64,000 bases of DNA from NCBI GenBank assembly GCA_010015745.1, contig ML978186.1, forward strand, positions 186,001 through 250,000. The letters run 5' to 3'. The notes below the pieces were generated by a model. It was not told where the DNA came from. It saw only the letters and a program-made list of their open reading frames with translations, and made no database searches. Source of the stretch: Setomelanomma holmii. Its lineage: Eukaryota; Ascomycota; Dothideomycetes; Pleosporales; Phaeosphaeriaceae. This document shows positions 37,494-48,200 of the stretch, piece after piece. Within the stretch, counting starts at the first letter, position 1; each line of letters starts with the position of its first letter. Both the position numbers and the translations under genes were made by a program.

Positions 37494-38756
37494 ATGCGCT
37501 CTCCCTCCATTGGATTCTCCACCATGGCAGATAGCCCATCGTCACTCTGGAAGTCGCGAAAGATGGGCAAACCGAAAATACCATGGTCGAAGAGACTGAA
37601 CCACTTTACCTGGTCCTGGTTCGAATGCACGATGTCTACGGGCGCCCTCGCAACCCTCCTGGGCCAGCAGCCGAATAATTTCACCGGCCTCAAGACGATC
37701 GGCAAGGTCTTCTTCATCTTGGACATCTGTCTTTTCCTCTTGTTCAGCGCATGCATCACATATCGGTTTGCGACCAACAAAGGTTCTTTGAAGCGTAGTT
37801 TGCACCACCCTCATGAGAGCTTCTTCTTTGGTAGCTTCTTCGTCAGCATTGGGCTCATCATTTATTGCATTGACCAATACGGATCTCCTGCATCGGGACC
37901 GTGGTTGCTGAGGGCTCTTGAAATCCTCTTCTGGACATTTGCGGGAGTTGTAATGTTAGTGGCGGTCTTCCAGTACCACGTCATATTCGACCGCGAAAAG
38001 CTTCCCGTCACAGAAGCTATGCCGGCTTGGATCCTTCCAGTTTACCCTTTCCTCATACTTGGAGTACTAGGAAGCACGCTTCTTAAGGGTCAAGCCACAG
38101 GTCCCGGTCTACCAATTTTTATCGGCAGCATCACCTTTGCTGGGCTGGGCTGGACTGTCGCTTTCTTCATGTTGACGATCTATGTCACGCGCCTCGTCAA
38201 CAGTGAACTACCCGAGGCGTCCAAAAGACCTGGCATGTACGTGGCGGTCGGCCCGGCAGCTTACACGTCCAATACATTCGTGTCACTCGCTATGCAGGCA
38301 CCGAAGCAGATCCCCGATGACTTCCTCGGTATAACATCGGTTCCCGTCGGCGATATATTCAAGGCCTTTGGTGTCGCTGCAGGCATTTTCATGTGGCTTA
38401 TTGCCTTCTGGTTCAGCGCATTGACGACTGTCAGTGTGCTTGTATCGGCGCGCGAATCGCACTTCACGCTCAACTACTGGGCATACATCTTCCCGAACGC
38501 AGGCCTCGTCATCTCGCTTATTCAAATATCGACCGCTCTCAACAGTCCTGGTATTAAATGGGTCTGCAGTGCTGCCACGATCATACTCGTCATCCTGTGG
38601 ATTTGGGTGACGCTCTTGAATATTCAAGCACTGGGGAAGAGACAAGTCTTGTGGCCGGGTATGGATGAGGATAAGGAAGATATTGAAGGTCATCAACACG
38701 AGTCTGATGAAGAGCTGAATGAAACGGCGATTGAGGCCAATGGTAACCGAGTGTGA
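37494..38756 (+). CDS. TDT-family (SLAC1/Mae1-like) dicarboxylate or sulfite transporter
   Basis: A 420-residue single-exon frame from ATG 37494 (alternative Met at 37524) to TGA 38754-38756. The start WSKRLNHFTWSWFECTMSTG matches the TDT signature (N-F...WF...M.TG). Around ten hydrophobic segments follow, among them IGKVFFILDICLFLLFSACI, FFFGSFFVSIGLIIYCI, AWILPVYPFLILGVLGS, IFIGSITFAGLGWTVAFFML and IFMWLIAFWFSALTTVSVLV; VAVGPAAYTSNTFVSLA and LNYWAYIFPNAGLVISLIQI are conserved TDT loops. The C-terminal 40 residues are acidic and cytoplasmic-looking. The family includes Mae1 (malate) and Ssu1 (sulfite); the former resemblance seems stronger, but the substrate is not certain. Likely plasma membrane. 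It lies divergent from the catalase-like gene and about 1.3 kb beyond the NRPS 3' end. Confidence 0.85.
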   Translation: MRSPSIGFSTMADSPSSLWKSRKMGKPKIPWSKRLNHFTWSWFECTMSTGALATLLGQQPNNFTGLKTIGKVFFILDICLFLLFSACITYRFATNKGSLKRSLHHPHESFFFGSFFVSIGLIIYCIDQYGSPASGPWLLRALEILFWTFAGVVMLVAVFQYHVIFDREKLPVTEAMPAWILPVYPFLILGVLGSTLLKGQATGPGLPIFIGSITFAGLGWTVAFFMLTIYVTRLVNSELPEASKRPGMYVAVGPAAYTSNTFVSLAMQAPKQIPDDFLGITSVPVGDIFKAFGVAAGIFMWLIAFWFSALTTVSVLVSARESHFTLNYWAYIFPNAGLVISLIQISTALNSPGIKWVCSAATIILVILWIWVTLLNIQALGKRQVLWPGMDEDKEDIEGHQHESDEELNETAIEANGNRV

Positions 38757-38891
38757 TGGGCACAGTGCATTCATATTGTTCTTGGATTCAGCGTGTACTG
38801 TGTTAATTAGCGAGCGATCACGGACACGATGCGGTACCCTTCTTATATAATCTCTAATGATCCCAATAAACACTTTTGCAAACACTATACC

Positions 38892-39326
38892 ATGTCAAAA
38901 CAACAGCTCCTGAGTAATTCTCAAGGTAAGCCTATGCAACAAACCCAGTGGACTGAACCACGGGATGCGTCCAAACCAAAGTTCACGCGGCGTCGCGAGC
39001 ACAACTCCGTCTACTGCTTCCCCACCCGCGGCTGTTGCGCATGCCGCACGTGGTGTCGCCTCGGCGACTGGAACCCAGTGCCGCCAAAAATGGAAGAAAT
39101 GTGCTTCAAATGCTGCCATGTCGCTTGCGATGACTGCATCGACACGTGGGCTTCGAAAGCTGAGAACATCAGGGCAGCGGAAGAGTTTAGGCAGAAGTAC
39201 TTGGATGATTGTGCGAAAGAATGCGAGCACCGGGACGTTCATTCTTGGGTCAAGAGAACTGTCATGAAGCGCAGTCGAAAATGGCAGGATGATATTGAGC
39301 AGGGTAGAGAGTGCGGATTTGACTAA
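38892..39326 (+). CDS. Small Cys-rich protein, possible zinc-binding
   Basis: From ATG 38892 (MSKQQLLSNSQGKPM; an in-frame ATG at 38829 is also possible) to TAA 39324-39326, 144 residues. The centre has CCACRTWCRLGDWN and CFKCCHVACDDCIDTW, two groups of close Cys with a His, suggesting one or two zinc sites. The C-terminal half is charged and helical (AEEFRQKYLDDCAKECEHRD). I do not recognise a named family; it resembles small Cys-rich fungal orphans. It starts about 135 bp after the transporter stop on the same strand and ends 785 bp before the convergent NRPS stop. Confidence 0.55.
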   Translation: MSKQQLLSNSQGKPMQQTQWTEPRDASKPKFTRRREHNSVYCFPTRGCCACRTWCRLGDWNPVPPKMEEMCFKCCHVACDDCIDTWASKAENIRAAEEFRQKYLDDCAKECEHRDVHSWVKRTVMKRSRKWQDDIEQGRECGFD

Positions 39327-40111
39327 GTGCTGAATGGTAGCAGGCTACAAGAGTACCGTAACAACTCGAGACACATACACATGAAGCAATTTCATAGACT
39401 CGTATATTTCTTGTTACATTGATCTATGTTGTCGATCCTGTCACTGCAATATCGTAGTCATGGTTACTACCTTCCATTATTGCGACAGCACATGACACAT
39501 CACAGCAAATTTCATCACACAGTTATCCATAAATCTCATATATCACTGTTCCAGGCGTCATAACAGTCAACTATCATCCTCCGCTCCATTTCTGATGCTC
39601 TTTCTTCCTCTTCGTCCCACAATGTCATACTACAAAGTATAACCGAACATAGCCGTCGACTACATGATATGCACCACTTGTAGCGCGGAAGCGTTTACCT
39701 GGCTAGCTGAAACTTTTGCCTGCCAAAATTGTGGCGAGAAGGAGTACATCTCCATTTCTGCCAGTAGGCGCACGGCTGATGATGCAGATGGCAAGAGTAT
39801 GCAGTAGAGTGGACGAAGTTGTCGCACAGGTCGGTCGGGCAGAGCAATAAGAAAATGAAGAGATCTTGGTATAGCGATGATGAGTCTTGAGAAATTGGAA
39901 AGATGGTCCGTGACAAGTTGAACGTGCGGGACTGTGGATCTAGTGCAAAGAAAACGTGAAGTCTGTTTCCAACGCCAGATCCTATCCACCCAACTATAAC
40001 ATACAGGAACATGATCCGGCGACGCCGGCCAGCAACGCCCGCCAAGATCAACAGATGCGATTAACGCCAATACCACAACACTCCATGTGCGTAACGAGAG
40101 CTAAACCATCA
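39327..40111. other. Convergent intergenic region 3' of the NRPS
   Basis: AT-rich at first, with repeated CATAT and TTCATCACA-like words. Frames of up to 138 codons at 39660-40076 (minus) are motif-free. It should contain 3' UTRs and polyadenylation signals of the Cys-rich protein gene and of the NRPS gene. Confidence 0.45.
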
Positions 40112-42292
40112 TCAACCCTTCACAATCTCTTTCCTCCCGAACCCAATCTTCCTCGCCAACTTCCCAAAGCCACCCCTCTTATCAATCTTCATCGTGTCCG
40201 TTCTCTTCTGCTTCCCTTTAACGCCCCACGGGCTCTTCTCACTCTGCTCTTCCTTCTCGACCTGCTTCTTGCGCTCAAGGACAAGCAGCCCAACTTGTTC
40301 GACGAACACGCTCTTGTCAAGCAAGTCTTCGACCCGTATCTTGAAACCTTCTTCGGCGAGTATGGATGCAACCTGTGCTAGGCCCATGATGTCGCCGCCA
40401 AGTTGGAAGAAGTCGGATGCAAGCTCGATGTTTGTGCCTGTGCCGTGCTCATCGTGTAGTATTTGCTGCCATGCTGAGCGAAGCGTGGTAGCTAGGGTGT
40501 TAACTTCATGTTTCGAAAGCCCTGTGTCGGTGGGTAGCGCGACTGCGGCTTTTTGCTCGGACTTCTTGCGGACTTGCTCGGAGTTTATGGTGGTCGAGCT
40601 TTGAGATGACAGCTCGGATGGTGATGGCAATAATGCATGTGGATCTTCAACAAAGCTCTTGATGTTGGCGCACAGCATTTCGAACACATGCTCGGCATAG
40701 TCTGCGGTGATGGTGCTGTTTGGTGCATATGTGAGTGCGATGTCGAGTTGGTGCCCACCACGGGAGGTGGAATTGACTGAAAAGTCGGCGAAGTCTTGCT
40801 GTGTGCCAGCAGCACCGAGGGAAAACTCAATTCCGCCGAGTTGTAGTGTTGGCTTCTCGGACGTGATGTTCTGGTCGTGCTGAAGCACGCTCGAGAAGTT
40901 GGTCCAATCCGGCCATTCAGTGCAATGGCGCGTGATCTCTCTGAAGCCGAGTGATTCATACGGCATGTTGGCAATCTGCTGATCTTGGATGTAGCTGAGA
41001 AGATCATGCACAGTCCACTCAGGTCGGTAGACCACGCGAACAGGTACTGTGTTCAAGCATGGACCAACGATATTTTCGATGTTGGCCACGCTGCTATTGC
41101 GTCCTGAGATGACGTGTCCAAACACAATATCTGACTTGCCTGCGATCCGCGCGAGAGTCGCAGCCCACGCACCCTTCACAATCGTGGCGGTTGTGATGTT
41201 CATGCGCGATAGTGTGCGTGTGGTCAGCTTACGTTCCAGTGTTATAGTACGGCCGGCTGAGCGCTGATAGTTTGGTCCAAAGCGGTTCACGATCTCGGTC
41301 ATCTTAGACCCACGCAATGTCTCGCGCCAATGATCGTGGGCGCCAGCAACGGTCTTAGCTGACTCTCGAACGAAGTTACCGAAGCTTGGCGCAGACGAGA
41401 TGGGAAGGCCATTGTAGCCGTTCTGAAGGGCTTCAAGGATCTTGCCGATGCAGACGCCATCATACTGGGCGTGCGACAAGCGCATGAATATGCGATAGCG
41501 ACTTGTCTGCTTCTGCTTGACGACGACGAACTGTGTAAACGCTTCGCCGAGACGAGGTCCATGCTCACGGTCTCTCTGTCGCAGATCTGTCGTGAATATT
41601 TCAAGGTCATCGTCTGTCTGCTGGTAGATGAAGTCTGGTTGGAGCTTCCTAAGTACGACCTGCAAGAAGCGATCGCCGTAAGGTACAAAGACTGTGCGCA
41701 GGATGTCGAAAGCCTGTGTGATGCGGAAAGCAGCTTGCTTAAGCTTGCGAAGATCAAGAGGCCCGTCTCCCTCGAGGAAGAAGTAGTTCAGCATCCACTT
41801 GGATTCTAGCAGGCTGCCAGTAATGGCAAGGCTTTGAAAATCGGTCACGGGAAGAACATCGGCGATGCCACCCTTGAAGACTTGGACCTTGCTGATGACG
41901 CTGTCAACGCTCGGATCGCCTAATAGCGAGACGGATTTGTTTGCATTAGACTCGATGCCCTCTTGTATTGTCTGTGGCACCATAGATCTAGAGCTGTTCC
42001 TTCGAAAGGCTTGGGGCCTGGACGGTGCCGGGCTTGTTGTAAGGTTCTGCCATTTCTTGAAGGCATCTTTTCGCGCGTGCTCAGCCTCACCTGGCGGCGT
42101 CTTGCCAGTGATACTGTTGTCGTCGCCTTTGTACTCCGAGATGACCGACTGGAAGTCGTCCCACAGAGATGCGGCGCGCGCCGGCAAGCGATTTGCCGGG
42201 TTCGATTGGTCGCCCTTGTCCTTGGCGATCGCGGATCCGTCGCCAGCGCGAGACATGACTTCATCAATAACTTCCCCTGCGACACGGACCAC
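40112..42292 (-). other. NRPS terminal part C6-T7
   Basis: After a linker with Ala/Lys/Asp-rich sequence, C6 runs from about 41,880 (IADVLPVTDFQSLAITGSLL) with catalytic motif SHAQYDG and later FGHVISGRN and IENIVGPCLNTVPVRV. SH-type motifs are found in fungal terminal condensation-like (C_T) domains that cyclise peptides. T7 (about 40,400) reads FFQLGGDIMGLAQVASILAE: the pantetheine Ser is replaced by Ile. The protein ends in a basic tail (KGKQKRTDTMKIDKRGGFGK) with about 20 Lys/Arg in the last 60 residues. Confidence 0.8.
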
Positions 42293-45200
42293 CTGAAATG
42301 TGTCAGTGCGTATCATTAACTTTGCTTGTCGATACTCACTCTTGTCATGTCCGCAAAGGTAGGATTCTTGAACACATCGGCGACGGTCATGGACAGGCCC
42401 TCCTCTCTAGCAGCGCCCACTAGTCGCATCGCGATAATACTATCACCGCCGAGGTTCTCCTAGCAGTCAGTGTCATGATGCGGGGCGATGGGAGTTAGGC
42501 GACTTACGAAAAAGCTATCATCTTGCTCAATGGTATCTTCAACCATATCCAAGAGCTCACTCCACAACCCCAGCAGCTTCTTCTCAACAAATTCGGGGGA
42601 CTTGGTCGACTCGGAAGCAAGGACGCCAGCAGCCGCCACCATGTCTGCAGCAGTCTGGATCCGGCACTCTGCATTACTCGTGACGCTGCCGCGTCGTCCT
42701 CGCGAGTACATTGATCCAGTCTCGAGGTTGGGACGCTCGCGATGGGACACCGAAGCTCTTCTCGCGATCATACCAGTCATCTGGTTGGTCATCTGATCAA
42801 TCGTAGAAGCCTCAGGAAGCGTCTTGTTCTTTGCGACAATTTGTTCCACGATCTGAGGAACCATTTCCGAGACAATAGACCGAATGAGATGACTCCAGTC
42901 TGGAGCTTCGGCTGGTGTTGGCGAAGCCATGCGAGGAGTGCTAATTCTAGGAATCTGAAGTGAGGAAGTAGACCTGGAAGATTGTGGACGAGGTCTTGAC
43001 CTTGGTCTTAGGGACGTTGACGAAAGAGACGTCGGGAAGAGCGTTGAAGGCGTTGGCGATAAAGACCTGCTCGCTGGCCTAGGAAGCTCCGTGACAGCGA
43101 CGTCGAGCTCAGCCACAGTCTGGTCCGGATTAGCCAGGAGCTGATTCAGTATTTTTACCATGAGCGAAGAGACATTCTTTGCTTCTCCTTCAGACACGGC
43201 ATCAGTCCAATAAGCAAAGCGAACGGCTTCGTCCCCGCGCGTTGCGTCAATATTCAGCGTGATGATGTATTCGCTTGCATCGTGGCCATCAATCTGCTCG
43301 AACTCGATGTTGGTACTAGTGTCAGTCGTGCCCTGGGTTGCTCCACTATTTTGGATGGACACGGCTGTGTTGAACAAAGGCTTTCCACCGAGGCCCAAGT
43401 CGTGCTGGAACTGCGCCAGAGAGCAATGCTGGTGTGGCACTGACTCGAGGAAGTCGTCTTGTACTTTCTGAATGACGTCGAGAACGGTGGCAGTAGGCGC
43501 AATCTCCGCGCGTGACACGAGCATGTTGATGAACGCACCCACCGCGTTCTCGATGTTATCGACAGGGACGTTGCGTCCAGACGTAAGATAGCCATAGCAA
43601 ATGTCCGGATTACCAGTGTAAGAACGGAGGATGATTGCCCATACTGCGAGGAGGATATTTGCGAACGTGAAGTTGCATTTCTCGGCCAGGGTATGAAGCT
43701 CGGCAAAGCGATGATACTTCATGTCCAGAGAGCCAAGACGACGTTGTTTGCCGATCTGATGAGGCATCGGCGGGAAGTAGCACGGCTTGACGGCTCGTAG
43801 CTGATTCTTCCAATAGTCGACTGCCGCTTTACCATCCAGGCTGCGCAAGTGCTTGATGTAATCGCTGTATAGCGGGCCTTCATCTTCGGACAAGCATCCT
43901 TCATATGCGTCCTCAAGGTCGCGCCCAATGACCGCGAGAGAGTCGCCATCAACCACGGCATGATTGACGATGATCTTGACGATGATCCTACCTGAGCTTG
44001 TTTGAACAATGGCGGCTTGATGCGGAAGATGAGGTTTCTTCTTCCCGTTCAGGTCGCGGTATTGGATAGATGCAAGCTTGGCAGTCAAGTCGGCATCGGC
44101 ACATGTGTAAGTCACCAAGCCAGTACCTGGATGCTTGACCACAACCTGGTCGAAGACGCCGCCCTTACATACGCTGTCGAGAATGACAGTCCGTAGCGCC
44201 TGGTGGCGATCTATAACCTTCTGCCAAGCCTCAGCCAGCTTGCTAGACTCGATTGGACCACCCTTCGACTTCGCTTCGAAGGCCGTATATGACCAATATG
44301 ATCCTGGATCTTTGATCTGGCTCAAAAGCATGCCCTCTTGGATAGCAGAACATGGGTAGATATCCTCGACCTGATCGTATGTTGCGATACCAGTTTCAGG
44401 AAGTGTCTTGAGTACTCGGTCAAGACGCTCGTAAGACTCGAGCGGCAAGAGTGGGAAGTCGGACATGGTCGGTTGAGGGGTTTTGATCTCGGCGAGCGTG
44501 GTGATCATCTCCTTCAACGTCCTCTGGCATTCTGCGATCCATCGCCGGATGCCCTTCTGGTTCTTCATCCATCGATTGTACATGAAGCTCATCTGAATAC
44601 GGCCATCGATGTTAGAAGCGGTCACTTCGAAGAGGGCGAGACGAGTTGTCTTGATACCCACGTCGGATGTCATCTCTTCTTTTTCCTCGCTGAAGTGCAT
44701 GGATTGGAAGAGGGATTCGCCTCCATCGACTTGTTGCGTCTTGCCCAGGTAGTTGAACAGCACTTCCATTGACGAATGATTTTTGCACACCGATCGGTCT
44801 TCCTCCGTGAGAAAACGGTGTGCGAAGTAAGGACGGCCGTTGCCGGTGATGCGCCGGCGAAGATCCTTGACTTGACGAATCGTATGCACAACCTCGTCTT
44901 CGTCTTCGCCAATAGGAACGGTGATTGGGTACATTGTCGTGAACCAGCCTACAGTGCGAGAAAGATCGATATTGCTTGAGTCCCAAGGCTCACGACCGTG
45001 TGACTCGTTGAACACCGTTGGGGCATTTCGATTGATGAAAATTCTTGAAAATGAGTGGATTATTGCCGCTATGAGAAGGTCGACAATGTCTGTTCTGAGC
45101 GCGCCGTTGCTGTCCAATGCCATGGCTGTGGTGCCTTGATCGATGACGAACTCATCGCGCTCAACGTCTCCGTAGAAATTGGCGCGCTTTTCCATGCCCC

Positions 45201-48200
45201 AGAAGCCTAGATCCACGGGCTGTACTGCGAGGTCTTGCATTCGAGTCGTTGCTTGTTCGTGACGTACATGCGCAGCTTGTTTCTCGCACCAGGTGTGGAA
45301 TGGAAACTCTTTGGCGAGCTTTTGTGTCATTACAGAAGTAAGCATGTCTTCTAGATCTCCTAGAATGATCTTCCAGCTCACGACATCGATCACGAGATGA
45401 TGCGCAGCAATGAACAAGATTTGTTCACCCGAGCGGATAGTGATGAGATCGACGGCAAAGACAGGTCCACGTTGGATGTCGAGACTCTTTTGGGTAGCTG
45501 AGATGATATGCGCCACCTCGACGGTGTCTGCCACAGTGTGAGTTTTGAAGCTGTAGGAGTTGACCGTGTTGCCTAGGACGATCTGCTGCCACCTTCCGCT
45601 CTCGTCCTTCGTAAAGCGCGCACGGAGCATCGAGTGGCACTTGACAATGGCATCGAATGCTTGCTTCAGCCGATTTACGCTGAGGTTGCGAGAGAGACGT
45701 GCTGTATAGGATTGATTGAAGTGTGAGCCGTTCTCGTTGCTGTTGGTTTGGAAGTAAAGCCGCTGGACGGGACTGAGCGCGAAAGGCTTGTCCGTATCCT
45801 CATAATCGTAGTCAATGATGAGCGATGGTTCGATGCTGCGAGCCAGATGTGCTAGCGACTTTGCGCGTAGTACTTGGTTCAATGCAAGGTTAATACCTTC
45901 AGCTCGACATTTAGCTAGCAGCTGCATCGCAGTAATCGAGTCACCGCCAAGTCCTAAGTAAATATTAGTAAAGTATTCACAGATTATGAGGGGAAAATCG
46001 CTTGCCTAGCCATGATCGGCTGGGCTTAACATCGTCCACGGGTTTGTTGAGGACCCTTGCGCATATCTGCCGAAGCCTCGTAGCCGTGTCCGTGATCGGC
46101 ACAGCAGCCTCTCCGCTGCTTTCGACATCCATTATTTGCTTGAAAGGGGCGTCGTCTAGGCTCTCGAACCATGCGCTAACCTGTTTCCGGTCGACCTTCG
46201 CCGATGCCAGCAATGGTATTCGAGGTACTGCGGCCCATATCGTTGGCACCATGTATGACGGCACGAGGTCAGACAGTCTTTCTCGAACTTGTGTGATCTT
46301 CAACGGGACATCGGGGGTTGTCAGAAGTGTGCGCCACGGCTGATCATCGATATTCGACTTCGTGGCAGGCGTGGCGAACGAAATGGCGGCGATCAGTTTG
46401 CCTTTGCCTGGTCCAGCCTTGGGCAGCTGTACGACAGCGTGCTGGATGTTGTTGTCCGTCAGAAGATGATGCTCGATCTCGGCCAGCTCGATGCGCTGAC
46501 CAGCAAGCTTAACTTGGTTATCCTTGCGTCCGATGTAGACAATCGAGCCGTCCGGGGCATATCGCACAAGATCACCAGTGCGGTATATGCGCGTTGTTGT
46601 GGCTTTTGTGAAATCTCGCATGAAGGCTGGATTCTCGATGAATGACCCAGCAGTCTTTGCTGCATCGTTCAGGTAGCCTCTAGCAAGGAATGGTCCTTCA
46701 AGGCACAACTCGGCGGTTGCGCCAAGGGGCGCTAGCTCGTTCGGGTTAGTCGGATTGGTGAGCCAGCTTCGGCCACTCTGAGTGACAACCCCGATGTTGG
46801 CCGCATCCTTCTGTGTCGATACCTGGCCATTGGTAACAGCAAATACGGTACCCTCGGTGGGCCCGTAGCCATTGCACAGCTGTAAGCCAAAGGCAAACCT
46901 GTTGATAGCTTCCGAGGTCATGGCTTCGCCGCCAGCGACTAATGTCTTCAGGGTTGGTACCGACGAAGGTCCATCGATGAGACATGCCACAGAAGGTGTG
47001 AGGAAAGCCCAGTCCGCCTCCAGTGCGGTAATGGCAGCCGCGACGTCGGAGGTGCGTTGCTGTTCTGAAGGTACACAAATGGTCGCACCGCAAGTCAGAG
47101 GCGTGAGTATCTCGCCAATCGATACATCGAAGAGGAAGGAGCAGAATTGGAACACTCTCGAAGTCGGCTTCATGTGCAGACCCTTGCAGATCGCAGCGGA
47201 GCTCGACGCGATAGCACGGTGTTCTACAACAACACCCTTCGGTACTCCAGTGCTACCGGATGTGTATATTACGTAGCATGTGTTGTTGGCCTTCGCCCGC
47301 ATCGGCACATTCAATTGCGTTGCCGGCAGTGACAAAACCGATGCCTCGCTTATGCCAATGACATTTGGCACGACACCTGCGAACCGGCTTTCGTACTCTG
47401 GAGAGCAAACAACAATGGTTGCCTTGCAATCGGTGATAATTTGCTGCCGTCGAGATGTAGGGTGTGTCGGAGAAAGTGGCACGTAGCCAGCTCCTGAGAT
47501 AAGAATGCCCATGATCGCAACGACTGCCCACTTGGACTTATCAAGACACGTCGGAATGAGGCGTTCGGGCTCCGCACCAAGCTTCACAAGCTCTTGCGCA
47601 AGTCTTGAAGCCAAGTCAAGCAGTTCGGAGTACGTGAGCTCGCCATCGTGTGCGGACACAGCTATAGCATCAGGCTGTCGTGCGACCTGTTTCATGAAGA
47701 GAGCAGATACAGTGTCATCGATCGTGATTGGTTCGGTTGCGTTCCAGGTGCGCACCAATTCAATGTCTTGATCGCTGAAGATCCGAACGTCGCGCACGTG
47801 TTTGACAGTGCTGAGTTGCTTGAGAACCGACTCGAAGCCGAAGAGAAGCCGTTGGACCTCGAAGGTCGAGATGACATTCTCATGGTAGTGCGCGAAAAAT
47901 TCGACATTTGATTGACCCATAGTGCATTCGATCACCAATGGGTATGTGAAGAAGTTGCTTTGCGATCCGTTGTCGTAGACGGACCACGTCGACTCAGCAA
48001 CGTCTTCACCGGCGGTCTGCACGACAAGCAGATTTTGAAAGTCGCATGCAGCTGCCGCATCATCGCCCAAATTTTTGATCTCCGAGAGGCCGAAGTGCTG
48101 ATGCGGGATGCGGTCTGTGACCTTTGCAGAGATCGTCTTAAGCAGATCTAGCACATATGCAGAGCGATTGATTTGTACCCTTGTGGGAACTGTGGTCAAA

